Positions 53,840 to 63,957 of a stretch of 63,957 bases of DNA are shown piece after piece. The stretch is from Gyrodactylus bullatarudis (Eukaryota; Platyhelminthes; Monogenea; Gyrodactylidea; Gyrodactylidae), in contig SSNU01004331.1 of assembly GCA_012064415.1 (NCBI GenBank), forward strand, positions 10,038 through 73,994, read 5' to 3'. The translations under genes and the position numbers were made by a program. The notes beneath the pieces were generated by a model, which worked only from the letters and a program-made list of their open reading frames with translations, made no database searches and was not told where the DNA came from. Within the stretch, counting starts at the first letter, position 1; each line of letters opens with the position of its first letter.

Positions 53840-56800
53840 TTGAAGTTGGTTTTGCGATTAATCAGCAAAACTTCAAGGTAATTTATCGAAAAGAAAAAAA
53901 TGAATTTCTACAGACAGAAGAAAATCAAGACATGAATTCTAGAACTATAACAGTTCATGTTAAGAAACATAATAAAAAAAGAAAAAGAACATTCTCTCAA
54001 ACTGTTTCTTTCTATCTCTTCCCTTCAAAGATGCGTACATAATTTTTATCCAAGAGAATTGGCAAGGTAGGCAGAGAGAATTGGAGAGTAGAAAATAAAA
54101 CTAGAAATGTCTATGCATAAAGATCCCAAGGTGATGATAATTTATTTTCCATCTTCCAAATGAATGAAGAGATTCTTTAATATGAGAGCACTTTCCGATC
54201 ATACTGAAAATACTTGAATCTTCCTTTTTATGTGTTAAATAAGGATGAACCTTTATTTCTGTGGTTTAAATAATTTTTCCTTGGACGAGAATGCAATCCT
54301 GTCTACAGTTTGCTTAAAAATTCAAGCTTATGGTTTAAGATGAGCTCAGAGATCATCTGGCCAGTCAAAGACGAGATAACCATCTTTCAATAACTCATAC
54401 TTGTAATAGGAACTAAACTAATTTTATACTTTTATTGCTGAAACTTAAATTAGTTCTCAAATGTTTAGTTTAACAAAACTATCATTATATTGAATAAATC
54501 AATGTTTCTCCAAAAGAAACACTTCACTTTCTCAGGTGAAAATTTTGAATTTAAAGATAATAATAATATGTATAATTTATTTATATTTAACAAAACATAT
54601 GTTATCTTTATAAGCATAAATAATTCCTCAGATTATAAGATATTATAGTATTTTTTAAGTTCTTTTTTGAATTCGATTAAGGGAATGGTTGAGTATTTTG
54701 AAAATGTTTTTGCATCTATTAAAAATGGCAAGTTTCTTCATCTCACCGAATTCTGGAATATTGTTGCGTGATGATTCAATAAGAGTGAGCGATTTTAATT
54801 CTCATACTTTGTTCACTTCTCATAAGAAAGTAAATGTATTAAGCTACAAACTAATTATAGTTATTATACAATTGATAGTATCATAAATTAAAATATTTAT
54901 ATTATAAATTATATCACTTCTTATTTTAATATTATTAGCAATAGTTTATTAAAATCCTAAAACAAAAAGTTTCTCGTTTCATTGTTTGAAAATCAGATAT
55001 TTTCAAGGTAATACAAGCTTTTCATTTCAGTTTCATTCAGTGTAAATTTTACACTGTAAAAGAAAATTAGCTCAGATCTATTATTTAATTCTTGACAATA
55101 GAAAAAATTGATAGAAAATCAACTTATTGAAATACTGATATTTTGCAATTCTTCGAAGTAAGGAGTTGGATATTTTGCAGTCTTTAAATATTATTAGGCA
55201 AGTTTATTCAAAATAAAATAAAATCTTTTGCTTTCTTAAACCTCTAGGAGAATGACACATCATGGGTTGAATCAAGTTGAAGAAAAATTTCAATTTCTAT
55301 CTTTGTAATCAATTCTAATATATGTAAATATAACCAATAGCCTTAAGAAGAAATCCCTAGAAAACATGTTGCTATAGGAAATCCACTCAAATGACTAATT
55401 CTTTCCTGGCACCATATTATGCAATATCACGATATCTTATACGTTTGTATGCATGGTCTAATAAAAGCATCGTTATCCTATTCCCTTTCTTTAGTATATA
55501 TTCAATGTTACAATAACAGAGCAAATTCTTATTGGGAGAAAATATAATAAAAGATAGACACCACCAGATTGAATTCATCGTATGAATCCACCAATGCAGA
55601 GAGGGTATGCACATTTATTAAAAAAAACTGAAGAAATAATAAAATGACTCATTAATCTGTGTTATCTTCTCCTTTGATTTCTAGCTACTATTCTTTATTT
55701 TTTCAAATTGAACAGGGGAAAACAGGGTTTAGTAAACAAAAGTTTTATTATTATAATTTATAATACAAAAATCTTTAGGGAAGGACTAAATAAATAGATT
55801 AATCCTCTTTTTATCTCATGAAAAGAATCTGAGAAAGTAGATTTATATATAAAATTAAAACAAGTTAGGACAATGCTGCCGTTGGAATATGCAGGCATTT
55901 TCTCATTATACCGATTGTAAGGGGTTAGTAATAAGAAGTTTTTGTAGAAGAATTTTTTTTTATATCTCGAAGTTACTTTGAACCTTTGTCTTGGATTCAG
56001 AGTATGAGTCTGAAAAATACATATAATTTTTTTCTTTTCTAAACGCATTATCCCAAAGATTTAAACTGTAAATCTCTGTATTATAATGTGAGAAATTAAC
56101 TGTTTCTGATCGATTATTCAATGCTGTTATATGCTGTTAAAACTACGGGGGCATAATGGACTATTTTTTGAGGCCTTTATAATAATTATCACTGTAAAAT
56201 TTTGATATTTTTACAAGCTCGTTTGAAAATTGCGAGAAGAGTATTGTTGATCCTGTAAATCTAGGTTTACATGTGCAGAGTTCAAATCTTCTTTGCAGTA
56301 GAATTTTAAATTAATTTCTAGCTATATCATCCTACAGCAAAACTTTTGGCGTTATTCGAGTTTTCATTGTCTTCTTATTACCAAAGATTGTGTGAATCAT
56401 TCGATAATTTTTTTAAGAAAAGTGGTACTCTACTGAGACTGACTCCATGATCATTACGTATCTGTTCAATGTTGGTTATCCACTTCTTCTTAATCTACCT
56501 TCCTCCCCAGTTTCAGATAACCTTTTGAAAAACTCATTTACTTTTAAACGTGTATTAGGGGTCTTTCAGATGATGAGAGAACTCTTCATTTCTCTTCGCA
56601 ACTGTTCAATTCATTTGAGTAATTTTTCTGAACAGATTTAGTTTTATAGTGATTGATGAACGACAGTGAACTAAAATCTTTTAACTACGAAAAATTTGAT
56701 TCTCTTTTCTTTTTATCTATAATTGTGATCAAATCTAAGAATTTCGAAGAACAAAAAAAATTAAACCTGCCATTTCAGACCCAAAACGGGAGATTATGAA

Positions 56801-57240
56801 AGTAGTGTAACGCAATAAAACAATTGAATTTTTATTGTTATGAGCATTATTGTTCCATCTTTGATAATCAATAAATCACTGGGAATATACGCAAATTAAA
56901 ATCCCTTATCTTTTCATAATATTACACAGTACTGTTTCTATGCTATGAAAAATTTGTACTTTTACGGTAAAATTTATATGAAAATTTCTTTTGATTTTAT
57001 TCCGGAATTCTGATCATTTTATTTTCTTTCTTTTTAATAATTACTGTTTACCCTATTTGGCTCTTTGTGAATTTTTTTACATCTATTCTTTTTATTACAA
57101 AATAAAAGTTTTTCATGATGAGAGAACCTTTGTGGTCAGAAGAATCACATTCATGACTTTCTGTTATTTATTCTTCTCTATAAAATCTAGGCGAATTCCA
57201 GATTAGAGAACCTTTAGTGAAGATTGATGTGACCTGGCAA
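53840..57240. other. Long gene-poor stretch
   Basis: Only short AT-rich frames. One, at 54689-54780, shares a protein-level block with 10605-10829 (see that entry). Nothing else can be supported in 3.4 kb. Confidence 0.4.
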
Positions 57241-57242
57241 AA

Positions 57243-57448
57243 TATTTAGCTAGTTAATATAAAATATGATGGTTTTTTTTACAAAAATTTCGACCAAAAT
57301 TATATTTTTAAACTAAATTATGAGGCCCACTTCTACTCATAAGTGGAATAGAAATCCTCAAAAAATCTTTTTCCTGACTTTCCGGAGAAAAATATTGATT
57401 ATCTTGTAAAAATAGTAAAATTCTCATCTTCAAGTCAGCTAGTTTTAT
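57243..57448. repeat. Short fold-back/MITE, family B, about 205 bp
   Basis: Left 'TAGCTAGTTAATATAAAATATG' end and right 'CTCATCTTCAAGTCAGCTAG' end are inverse. The middle is 'attatcttgtaaaaatagta' and its arm partner. It is a deletion derivative of the larger members. Confidence 0.6.
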
Positions 57449-58448
57449 TTTCAAGAACCCATTTTTTATTTCAGGTCTTGGATTATCGAATTTCAATTAA
57501 ATCGTAAACATTAGGCATAGATTTTCAAACTTTATTCAGCATTTTTGATTTCCTACAAAAAAATTTTAGTTTTTGTATAAAATAATGGTATTTTAGATTC
57601 TTTCGTCTTTCGAATAAGTCTATGAAAATCTTTCCACACTTGCCAGCGAAAGTTTCGCTGCGAAACCTCTTTAAATCGAAATTTGAAATTTGGCCTTATT
57701 TTTTTATAATTAATACTTTTTTTCAGAATTTTCTCTTCATATGATGACAACTTGATAAGGATTCCAAAAAGCTTTTTCACAAATTTGAATTCTTGATGGA
57801 AAATGGAGATTTTTGTAAACTTCATAGCAATTAGCAGGTTTATTTTTGACTAATACCTAGTATACCACAGAGACCCCATTTCAAGGGCGAAGGCTAATAA
57901 GTTTGTGATTTTGATCTAATCTAACCTTTGGTCGATAATATTTCTAAAGCAAGATATTAAACCAATATGTATATATATTTTTGAGATATTCCTCTTGAGA
58001 AATGGAGAAATCGATCTTTCTTTATGTTTCATACATGCATCTATGATTTCTATCCTTCCCTGCCTGTCCACCTTACGGAAAACACTATGCGTTGTGCTCA
58101 TATGAGTCATTTGTCCTCTAGTTATGAAATTTCAAGTACTTCTCTCAGCTGTTTAGTGGCGTTTTATCTATTCGTACAACTTTTTATTTCCTGCCTTTAT
58201 TTCACACAAAAGAATATATATGTATTTGAAGGAAAAAAATCAATATTTTATTCAAATTTATAACTTGATTTTCCTACTGAATTGAAATTCGAATTATCTG
58301 ACTGGGATAAATCAAAAATTTATTATTATATGTTCAAATTTTTACTGTATTTAACAGGCAAGCCGACATAACGAATCTAAATTGGTCTCGGTCCTAATAT
58401 TTGCCAGACATAATAGCTTGAGGAATAGTAGTCCATTTCATTTTCCCG

Positions 58449-59100
58449 GATATAAAGCTAGTTGGGATGAAAATGAGAATTTACTATTTTTACAAAAAAA
58501 CTCAATAATTTTCTCCTGATTAACAGAAAAAAAATACTTTTTTGAATTCTGAATGGAATGAGCTAATAAGTTGTTGATATTCAAAAAAAATTCAATCTGA
58601 CCAAAATCATGCTGTTTTTCGAATATCTAGAATGCACCAGATTTGCAACTTTTGAACACAAAATTTTTATCGATTCCGATGATTCGAAGCAGTTTAGTGA
58701 TGATATTTGGGATCAACATTCGACAAAGAATTCGAATTTGGCTAAAGAAATAGCGAAGAATTTACTGTTTTCGAGATATTGGATAATTTGCCTTCCTGAT
58801 AATCGAAAAATTCAAATGGTTCAATTTCCCACAGTAATGACGACAGTGAACTTCTACAGGTGAACTTCGAATCCTTTGTCGAATGTTGATCACAAATATC
58901 ATCACTTAACTGCTTTGAACCTTCGAAATCGATCAAAATTTTGGGTTCAAAAGTTGAAAAAGTGGAAATTTGGTACATTTTTGAAATTCAAAAAACGGCG
59001 TAATTTTGGTCAGATTGGATTTTTTTAATATCTTATCAGCTCATTCCGTTTTAGAATTCAAAAAATTATTTTTTCTGTGAATATGTCAATTAGGTTTATA
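58449..59100. repeat. Fold-back element, family B, about 650 bp
   Basis: Left end AAGCTAGTTGGGATGAAAAT; right end '…gtgaatatgtcaattaggtt'. The arms are inverse: 'tgatgatatttgggatcaac' at 58695 against 'gttgatcacaaatatcatca' near 58885. Same arm sequence as 37250-37812. Confidence 0.75.
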
Positions 59101-59468
59101 TAAAACAACAAAGTTAAACTTTCTAATTTCTGATTTCTTAGATGCGAGGAAGCTTTTCTTCAAATTTTAAACCAACTTGATTGAAATTTAATGAATAATT
59201 TGACAATCTAGTGTAACTGCATAAATTCTTCAATTAGATAGTTTTTTAAAATAAGAATTATCTCCATTAAATTACGAAAATAATTGTTTCTCTAATAATT
59301 CCATTTGAAATTTTTACCTTGCATCACAAATACTAATTTAGATTCAACGATAACATGTTGTAGATATTTTACTTGTATAAATTTAAATACAGTCCTATTT
59401 GGTTTTTCCCCTCTGTTATGTTAAATTCATTTGATGGATGACTCATAGCAACTGAAAAAAAATGACCT

Positions 59469-59493
59469 CTATTATTATTATTATTATTATTAG
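59469..59493. repeat. (ATT)n microsatellite
   Basis: About eight ATT units in a row. Confidence 0.9.
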
Positions 59494-59818
59494 TAATCCA
59501 ATTAACAATTCCAAACATAAATTGAATGAAGAAAGAGTGTACGTTGCAAAGCCCATAACCAACAGGGAGAGCATTTATTAAATTTCTCCTTGTTTGTATA
59601 CTCAAAGGGGATATTTTTCCATTTGTCCGGTACTCCTATAAAAATTTACGCCCATCAATAAGAAATATCGTTATACTCTTAATGAGAGTATATTTTATTC
59701 TAAAGTTTTTCCTTATCATTAGGAAGAATATTCTGGTCGAGATTTATTTTGAGATTTATCACAAAAAACTATAGAATAAGATTCAGCTCACCAAGACAAT
59801 ACAGATAATAATATGCAA

Positions 59819-60130
59819 ATAAAGCTAGTTGACATGAAGATGAGAATTTACAATTTTCTCTAAAATCTCAATATTTTTCTCCGGAAAGTTAGGAAGAAAA
59901 AATATTTTTGAATTCCATATTAAAATGAACTATCAAGTTATGAATATTAAAAAAATTTCCGATAAAACTTCAATCTGGTCAAAATTAGGTCGAAAAATTC
60001 AAATTTTTCGATTTCCCACAGTAATCACGAATTTCTGTGAATTTCTTCAGGCGAATTCGGAATTAAAATTTGAGAGCTCTCAAAATCAACTATTTGTTTA
60101 TTCTGAAATAAAAATATGTTCTAGAATCAA
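59819..60130. repeat. Half copy of fold-back family B
   Basis: Starts AAGCTAGTTGACATGAAGAT and follows the left arm for about 240 bp ('ttctccggaaagttaggaag'), then 'cccacagtaatcacgaattt' as in other members. No right end. Confidence 0.65.
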
Positions 60131-60562
60131 ATAGTTCAAAAGTTTGTGTAGATTTTACATTCGAACGGGAAAATTTCTGAAAAATAATCAATATTGAGAA
60201 GAATAAATCGATTATGAATTTCTCGTTTCTTTTGTGAACAATTGTAGGATATTTCACAAATAAATTCCACTCTCTAAAGCTTATAGTGCTTCATGAAAGA
60301 ATAAGTAAGCTTCATTTTGCATTCATAAATCAAAATTTTTCACAATATTTGAACGTATTTATCATGATTAAACAAGATATTTTACGATTTTAAATATTTC
60401 AACAATCATTAAAACTATAGATGAGCTGAGTTAGCCACTAAGAAAATAAAAGTAGCTTAGATATTCTTGATTTAGGGGGCAGATCAGGTTAAGAGAATTG
60501 CATCTCTAAACTTTTTTTTTGAAATCGAACATTTTTATTTATATACAGAATTATATAGGTTA

Positions 60563-61230
60563 ATGATCGGACAAATAAGAGAATTTCTTAAAGATTCACT
60601 CGAGACCATGGGGCTCTATATAAATAGAGATAAATGCAAAATAATGCTCCCATCGGGCCTCCCTGCAACCCTCAATGAATCTCTTCTACTTCCTGGAGAA
60701 ATTGTCTCCTTCACTTCTGATCTAGGTTTCGGTATTAACTCAAAACTAAAAATTGATCCCTCCTCTAATCTTCCTAAAATAAACTCCATGGTCATGGCAA
60801 TTCTTAAATTTTCAAAATCATTATCTTTAAGAATTAAGGCGTACAAGTCATTAGTGCTCACACACTTTGACTATGTCTCACCCTTATTAATAAACTTGAC
60901 TAATGACCAAGCCAGAAGAATCGAAAAAATTCAAAGTAGATTTTTCTATTCTCTTTTTCCCGAACTCAATTCGTACAATGCTCGCATCTCGGCTTCTGGC
61001 CTCAATCCCTTATAGGTCCGCCGATACGGATTCATCATAAAAAATTCTCTGAATCTTCAGTTAAAATTGAACGATCCTATAATCTGAGAAATACTAATTA
61101 TGAAAATAACTATTTACTCACTACTTGTAATAAACTTAAAGAGAAATACGACTTGTCAAATTGTGACAACCTCAACTGCATAAAAATTATCACTAAACAT
61201 ATCCGATCTAAAATTGCCTCATGTGCGATA
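60563..61230 (+). pseudogene. LINE reverse-transcriptase C-terminal fragment 2
   Basis: The open frame to 61015 reads 'ETMGLYINRDKCKIMLPSGL' (the segment following the YADD box in jockey/I-like RTs), 'GFGINSKLKIDPSSNLPKIN', 'AYKSLVLTHFDYVSPLLINL' and 'RFFYSLFPELNSYNARISAS'. A TAG follows 'GLNPL' and further frame damage comes after it, while the other copy reads through at the same place. About 60% residue identity with fragment 1 by eye. The RT core is missing, so this is a 5'-truncated copy. Downstream lie a tRNA-like hairpin and, at about 61566, an A-run. Confidence 0.75.
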
Positions 61231-61417
61231 TTTTAAAAATCACTCATCCAGTTATGATTTTTATTTTTTCAAGAAAACTAGATTAACATTTTTATTTATC
61301 TTATATTCCATTGTACATATTAATTACTCTATTTAATACAGATTATATTTCTAACAAAAAAAAACTATTTTCATTTATCCTATTATCATTTTGAAAACCA
61401 TTATTTTTTTTCAGTAA

Positions 61418-61493
61418 TGCCCGGTGTGGCGTAGTGGTATCTCTCACCTCTCATTCGGACACCTATACACTCGGTCCCCTTCCACACCGGGCA
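61418..61493 (+). ncRNA. tRNA-like hairpin, 76 nt
   Basis: The ends TGCCCGGTGTGG and CCACACCGGGCA pair perfectly over 12 bp. TGGCGTAGTGG at 61427-61437 fits a Pol III A box. The expected B box is only weakly matched (GGTCCCCTTCC) and a T-arm cannot be folded, so this is not a normal tRNA. It lies between the LINE fragment and its AATAAA/A-rich end (61549-61573). It may be a tRNA-derived 3' unit or an independent SINE. Confidence 0.45.
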
Positions 61494-61739
61494 CACTCTT
61501 TCCCTGTTCTCTTATTTGTACAATAATTAATCTTTATAATTCTTTAAATAAAAATGTTCGATTTCAAAAAAAAATTTATATAGTATATAGATTTTATTTC
61601 TAACAAAAAATAATATGTCATCAATCTTGAAATATTGTTCTGTGCTGTGCATTAATTAATAATTTGTAACTGATTCCTAATATCATTAGTTAGTTGTGCA
61701 AACGTTGAGAGCTTAATAAGTGAAAAAGGATGCCGAAAG

Positions 61740-62170
61740 TGTGAGGAATAAGCGCTTTATTTCAGGCATACTCATCAGCCTCTTACATGCCAGATATATA
61801 AAAAACAAAGAAAATTAAAAATTGATCTGATTGGCTCTCTTTAGGTGTTTGGGGGCGGGGTAATCTGTACATTATCACATTGTTTTTTGGATGTTTGGTC
61901 ACCTCCCAGTCAGGTTATAGCTTCAGGCTATATCCGCTGGTTGCCACCCTATTTCTCGGTCGCCGAAGCGAAAACTGCTCGGTAACCGCCGCTTAGACGA
62001 CTCGTGTCAGTTCACGCAGCTAGTGGCTCAGTCTCCACTAACACCTCTTTGCATGCCCACGTCCAACTGCTGACCGAGGTCAACAGCTGGGACAGTGGTG
62101 AAACTGGAACAGTGATTTGTGCGCAGATGCCTACAGTAAAGTCCGTAAGAAGCATAATGCGCATAACAGT
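61740..62170 (-). repeat. 3' region of the minus-strand retroelement
   Basis: Much GC-richer than its surroundings (for example 'gcgaaaactgctcggtaacc' near 61968). After the RT frame, a shifted minus frame reads 'DNCYAHYASYGLYCRHLRTN', continuing a zinc-finger-like 'CTYCDAEFASAQS' with spaced His residues. It looks like the end of ORF plus 3' UTR. Confidence 0.5.
61743..61792 (-). ncRNA. Hammerhead-like motif, minus strand
   Basis: Minus-strand order: GAGG (helix I), CTGATGA, an 8-nt segment in place of helix II, GAAA, helix III TAA-AGCGC-TTA extended by the core A-T pair, cleavage U-U, then CCTC, which closes helix I with four pairs. Both core boxes and helices I and III fit a type I hammerhead. 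Helix II is poor (at most two pairs), which lowers confidence. Lies about 380 bp downstream of the minus-strand reverse transcriptase. Confidence 0.45.
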
Positions 62171-63129
62171 TATCGAATGGACTGTGCTGAGGCAAACTCT
62201 GCATCGCAGTACGTACACGTTCTACGTACGACCACGTCACTCCTTGCTGGTGCACAACATAGCAAGCCTCGTTTCGTCCACCAAGGTTTGGCGGCTACTC
62301 TCATCGTGTAGTTCCCCTTTATTGCATCCATAAGAGGATGTGGTACGTCACCCGCTTCAATCGCAAGCCGAAGCCTGTCATGAGCGTTGTTCACTACGTT
62401 GCTAATGGTAGGGACTTTAACCCTTTCCGCTAGGACTTCGTTACGTATCCGGTCGTAGATTCTAACACCCAACAGTAGTCTCCTTGCCTCGGTTGCTAAC
62501 GTCTCTAATTTACGCAACTCAGTAGCCGTCGGGCGCAAAGCATGCAACCCATACAGAGCTCGGCTAATCAAACACTGAGTCACGATTCTGGCCCTAAGGT
62601 CCAAACTGATTCTAGGAGATGTAACGTCGCATGCAGCGAGAATAGGGTTTGCCTTGTTGTAGCGAGACTCCAACTCCTCCTTTAGGCCACCATCAGATCG
62701 GAATATGCAACCAAGGTAGTTAAAACTACTAACCACTTTGTACTGACTAAGCGTACTAGTGGCTAATGGTGGGTTTAGATCCCAACAGAGGGACATGAGC
62801 TTAGTTTTGCTCACACTAATCGAGAGACCGAACTGCGTGCAAGCGGAAGCGAAGACCTTCATATTTTCTTCTAGCTTTTCCCAACTATCTCCGAAGAGAA
62901 CTAGGTCATCAGCATAAGCTATATGCGATAGACCAGCTATTTCTCTGTTTGCTTTACAGAAGTCAAGAGGTTTAAAGTCACAATTCTCTAGCAGCACGTC
63001 AAACACCAAGTTGAAGACGGTTGGTCCGAGGACGCAACCTTGTCTAGTTCCTCGCTCCATCCTGAAAGACTCTCTTGAACCCCGCATTGTTCCAATAGGC
63101 GACTCATGCAAGGCCATTATCACACCCAA
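62170..63129 (-). pseudogene. Non-LTR reverse transcriptase, C-terminal two thirds
   Basis: An open frame of 319 residues: 'RMERGTRQGCVLGPTVFNLV' (the RT motif GxxQGxxLSPxLF), then 'IAYADDLVLFGDSWEKLEEN' with the catalytic YADD. 'LGCIFRSDGGLKEELESRYN' and the thumb follow. A C-terminal 'CTYCDAEFASAQSIR' looks like the start of a zinc finger, cut by a frameshift. Absence of an N-terminal RT part and of an endonuclease shows 5' truncation at about 63175. Base composition is clearly more GC-rich than everything around it, which suggests a recent arrival. The exact clade (R4/NeSL-like versus RTE/CR1-like) is not settled. Confidence 0.8.
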
Positions 63130-63361
63130 GAGAGGCTCTCCCTAGGGTGAGAGTACCTCTGGAAAATGCATGTTACCTTAAAGGTAATACATCTATTATA
63201 GTTTTTTTTTGTTAGAAATAGTTATATTACATAATATGCATACTTTATGTTCATGATTACACATAAATGAGTTCATTTTTTTATAACACTATGTGAAAAG
63301 GTTTTTTTATACACAAAAAGGAAATAATCACTGTATAAGTTGATTCTGAAAATTCTTTTGA

Positions 63362-63845
63362 TTATTGGCTTGAACTGAAATATTTTGTGATTTTATTATT
63401 GCTTGTAATAATATCTGAATTTCTATTTCTCTTCCTTGTCTCTACCGGTTGACTGTTTGTTTGTAATTCTCTGTTTCCACTGTTCGTATTAGGCCAACTA
63501 AGTCCTAAAGGTTTGACCAGTTTCTTTTGTTTGCACAGAATTGGATTTTCTCTTTTGATAAAAAAGGCTTCAGCAGTCTTTAAGGCGTTGAAATTTCTTC
63601 CGTTTTGTCTATAAAGAATGTAAAAGTTTGAAGAGGAAGATTTTTTGTCACAGACCTTCACATGATCTCTAACTGCAGTGTTACCCGTGTAGAGATGTTC
63701 CTCTACTCTGTCTTCTAATCTCCTTGTTGTATGTCATATGTATTCCGCTTTACATGGGCATTTAAACTTGTCTACCACATAGGATGACTTCTTATTGTCT
63801 AACAAGTCTTTTGATTCATTGCTTAACATCTTTTTTTTTGTTAGA
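63362..63845 (-). pseudogene. Penelope-like element tail (GIY-YIG endonuclease)
   Basis: On the minus strand, the region before 63661 reads 'SSYVVDKFKCPCKAEYI', a stop (TGA where Gly is expected in 'YIGxT'), then 'HTTRRLEDRVEEHLYTGNTA'. It continues in the open frame as 'VRDHVKVCDKKSSSSNFYIL', and 'ALKTAEAFFIKRENPILCKQ' resembles the usual 'E..yI....P.lN.q' end. This order (CPC, Y-I, R..R..EH) is the GIY-YIG domain of Penelope-like elements. The RT domain is not present. The fragment is dead through the stop and truncated near 63845 at a T-run. Confidence 0.7.
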
Positions 63846-63957
63846 CGAATTTCTTATATTTAAATAAAATTGATAATTACAAAATAATAAAGTAATCTTT
63901 ATAGGGGTTTTCGTTCAAGGCAAAATAAATGAAAAATGATGTATAAAAAAATAAAAT

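Noticed and set aside
58024..58263. ORF with a Cys-containing N-terminus and hydrophobic middle
   Set aside because: No splice context, no family match, AT-rich ending; not enough to call a gene.
61418..61493. A genuine functional tRNA gene
   Set aside because: The ends pair and an A box is present, but no T-arm or good B box can be formed and the acceptor stem is 12 bp. Kept only as tRNA-like.
62004..62333. Plus-strand ORFs in the GC-rich 3' end
   Set aside because: Antisense shadows of the minus-strand retroelement; GC-richness alone keeps these frames open.

Overview
The window is AT-rich nuclear DNA from a metazoan. The evidence is GT-AG introns, secreted CAP-superfamily genes, and a dense mix of animal transposons (piggyBac, Tc1, pogo/Tigger, non-LTR retroelements, a Penelope-like GIY-YIG tail). 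I cannot fix the species. Many introns of 34-58 nt, micro-exons, a hammerhead-bearing tRNA-derived SINE and tandem CAP genes would suit a flatworm-like lophotrochozoan. The transposon mix would equally suit a copepod or another arthropod. There are no prokaryotic features. Bases 32051-32884 are an assembly gap of 834 N.

Layout. Bases 1-6,300 are mostly nested transposons: a Tigger element inside a piggyBac end beside a Tc1 relic, then a piggyBac relic inside a TA-flanked MITE inside a fold-back element. Bases 6,300-24,230, minus strand, hold a co-oriented cluster of spliced genes for charged, low-complexity proteins: an Asn/Gln-rich protein, a six-exon Lys/Glu-rich protein, a micro-exon gene end, a KKDEPEK-repeat protein, and a complete 74-residue Lys-rich protein. 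Two of them share an exon type ending in Cys-[Gly/Arg]-Gly...Gly-Tyr with identical intron phases, so they look like tandem paralogues of a family I do not recognise. Bases 24,230-37,000 are gene-poor, with a large fold-back element, a Tc1 element with long terminal repeats, and a full-length piggyBac split by the gap.

Bases 37,054-48,806, plus strand, carry two tandem CAP (SCP/TAPS, antigen 5-like) genes. Both have four exons with intron phases 0/0/2, a signal peptide and a hydrophobic C-terminal tail, and both have lost the usual CAP1 histidine. A decayed multicopy transposon-type gene lies between them. Intron 3 of the first CAP gene holds a SINE whose antisense strand folds as a hammerhead ribozyme; its target-site duplication copied the splice donor. 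Bases 49,000-64,000 are repeat-rich, with two related LINE reverse-transcriptase fragments (one followed by a tRNA-like hairpin), a GC-richer LINE fragment with a second hammerhead-like motif downstream, and a truncated Penelope-like tail.

The strongest leads are the minus-strand micro-exon family, the hammerhead SINE, the diverged CAP pair, and a dispersed hairpin repeat whose stem sequence changes while pairing is kept. Exon chains were assembled by eye from splice consensus and phase, without transcript support.
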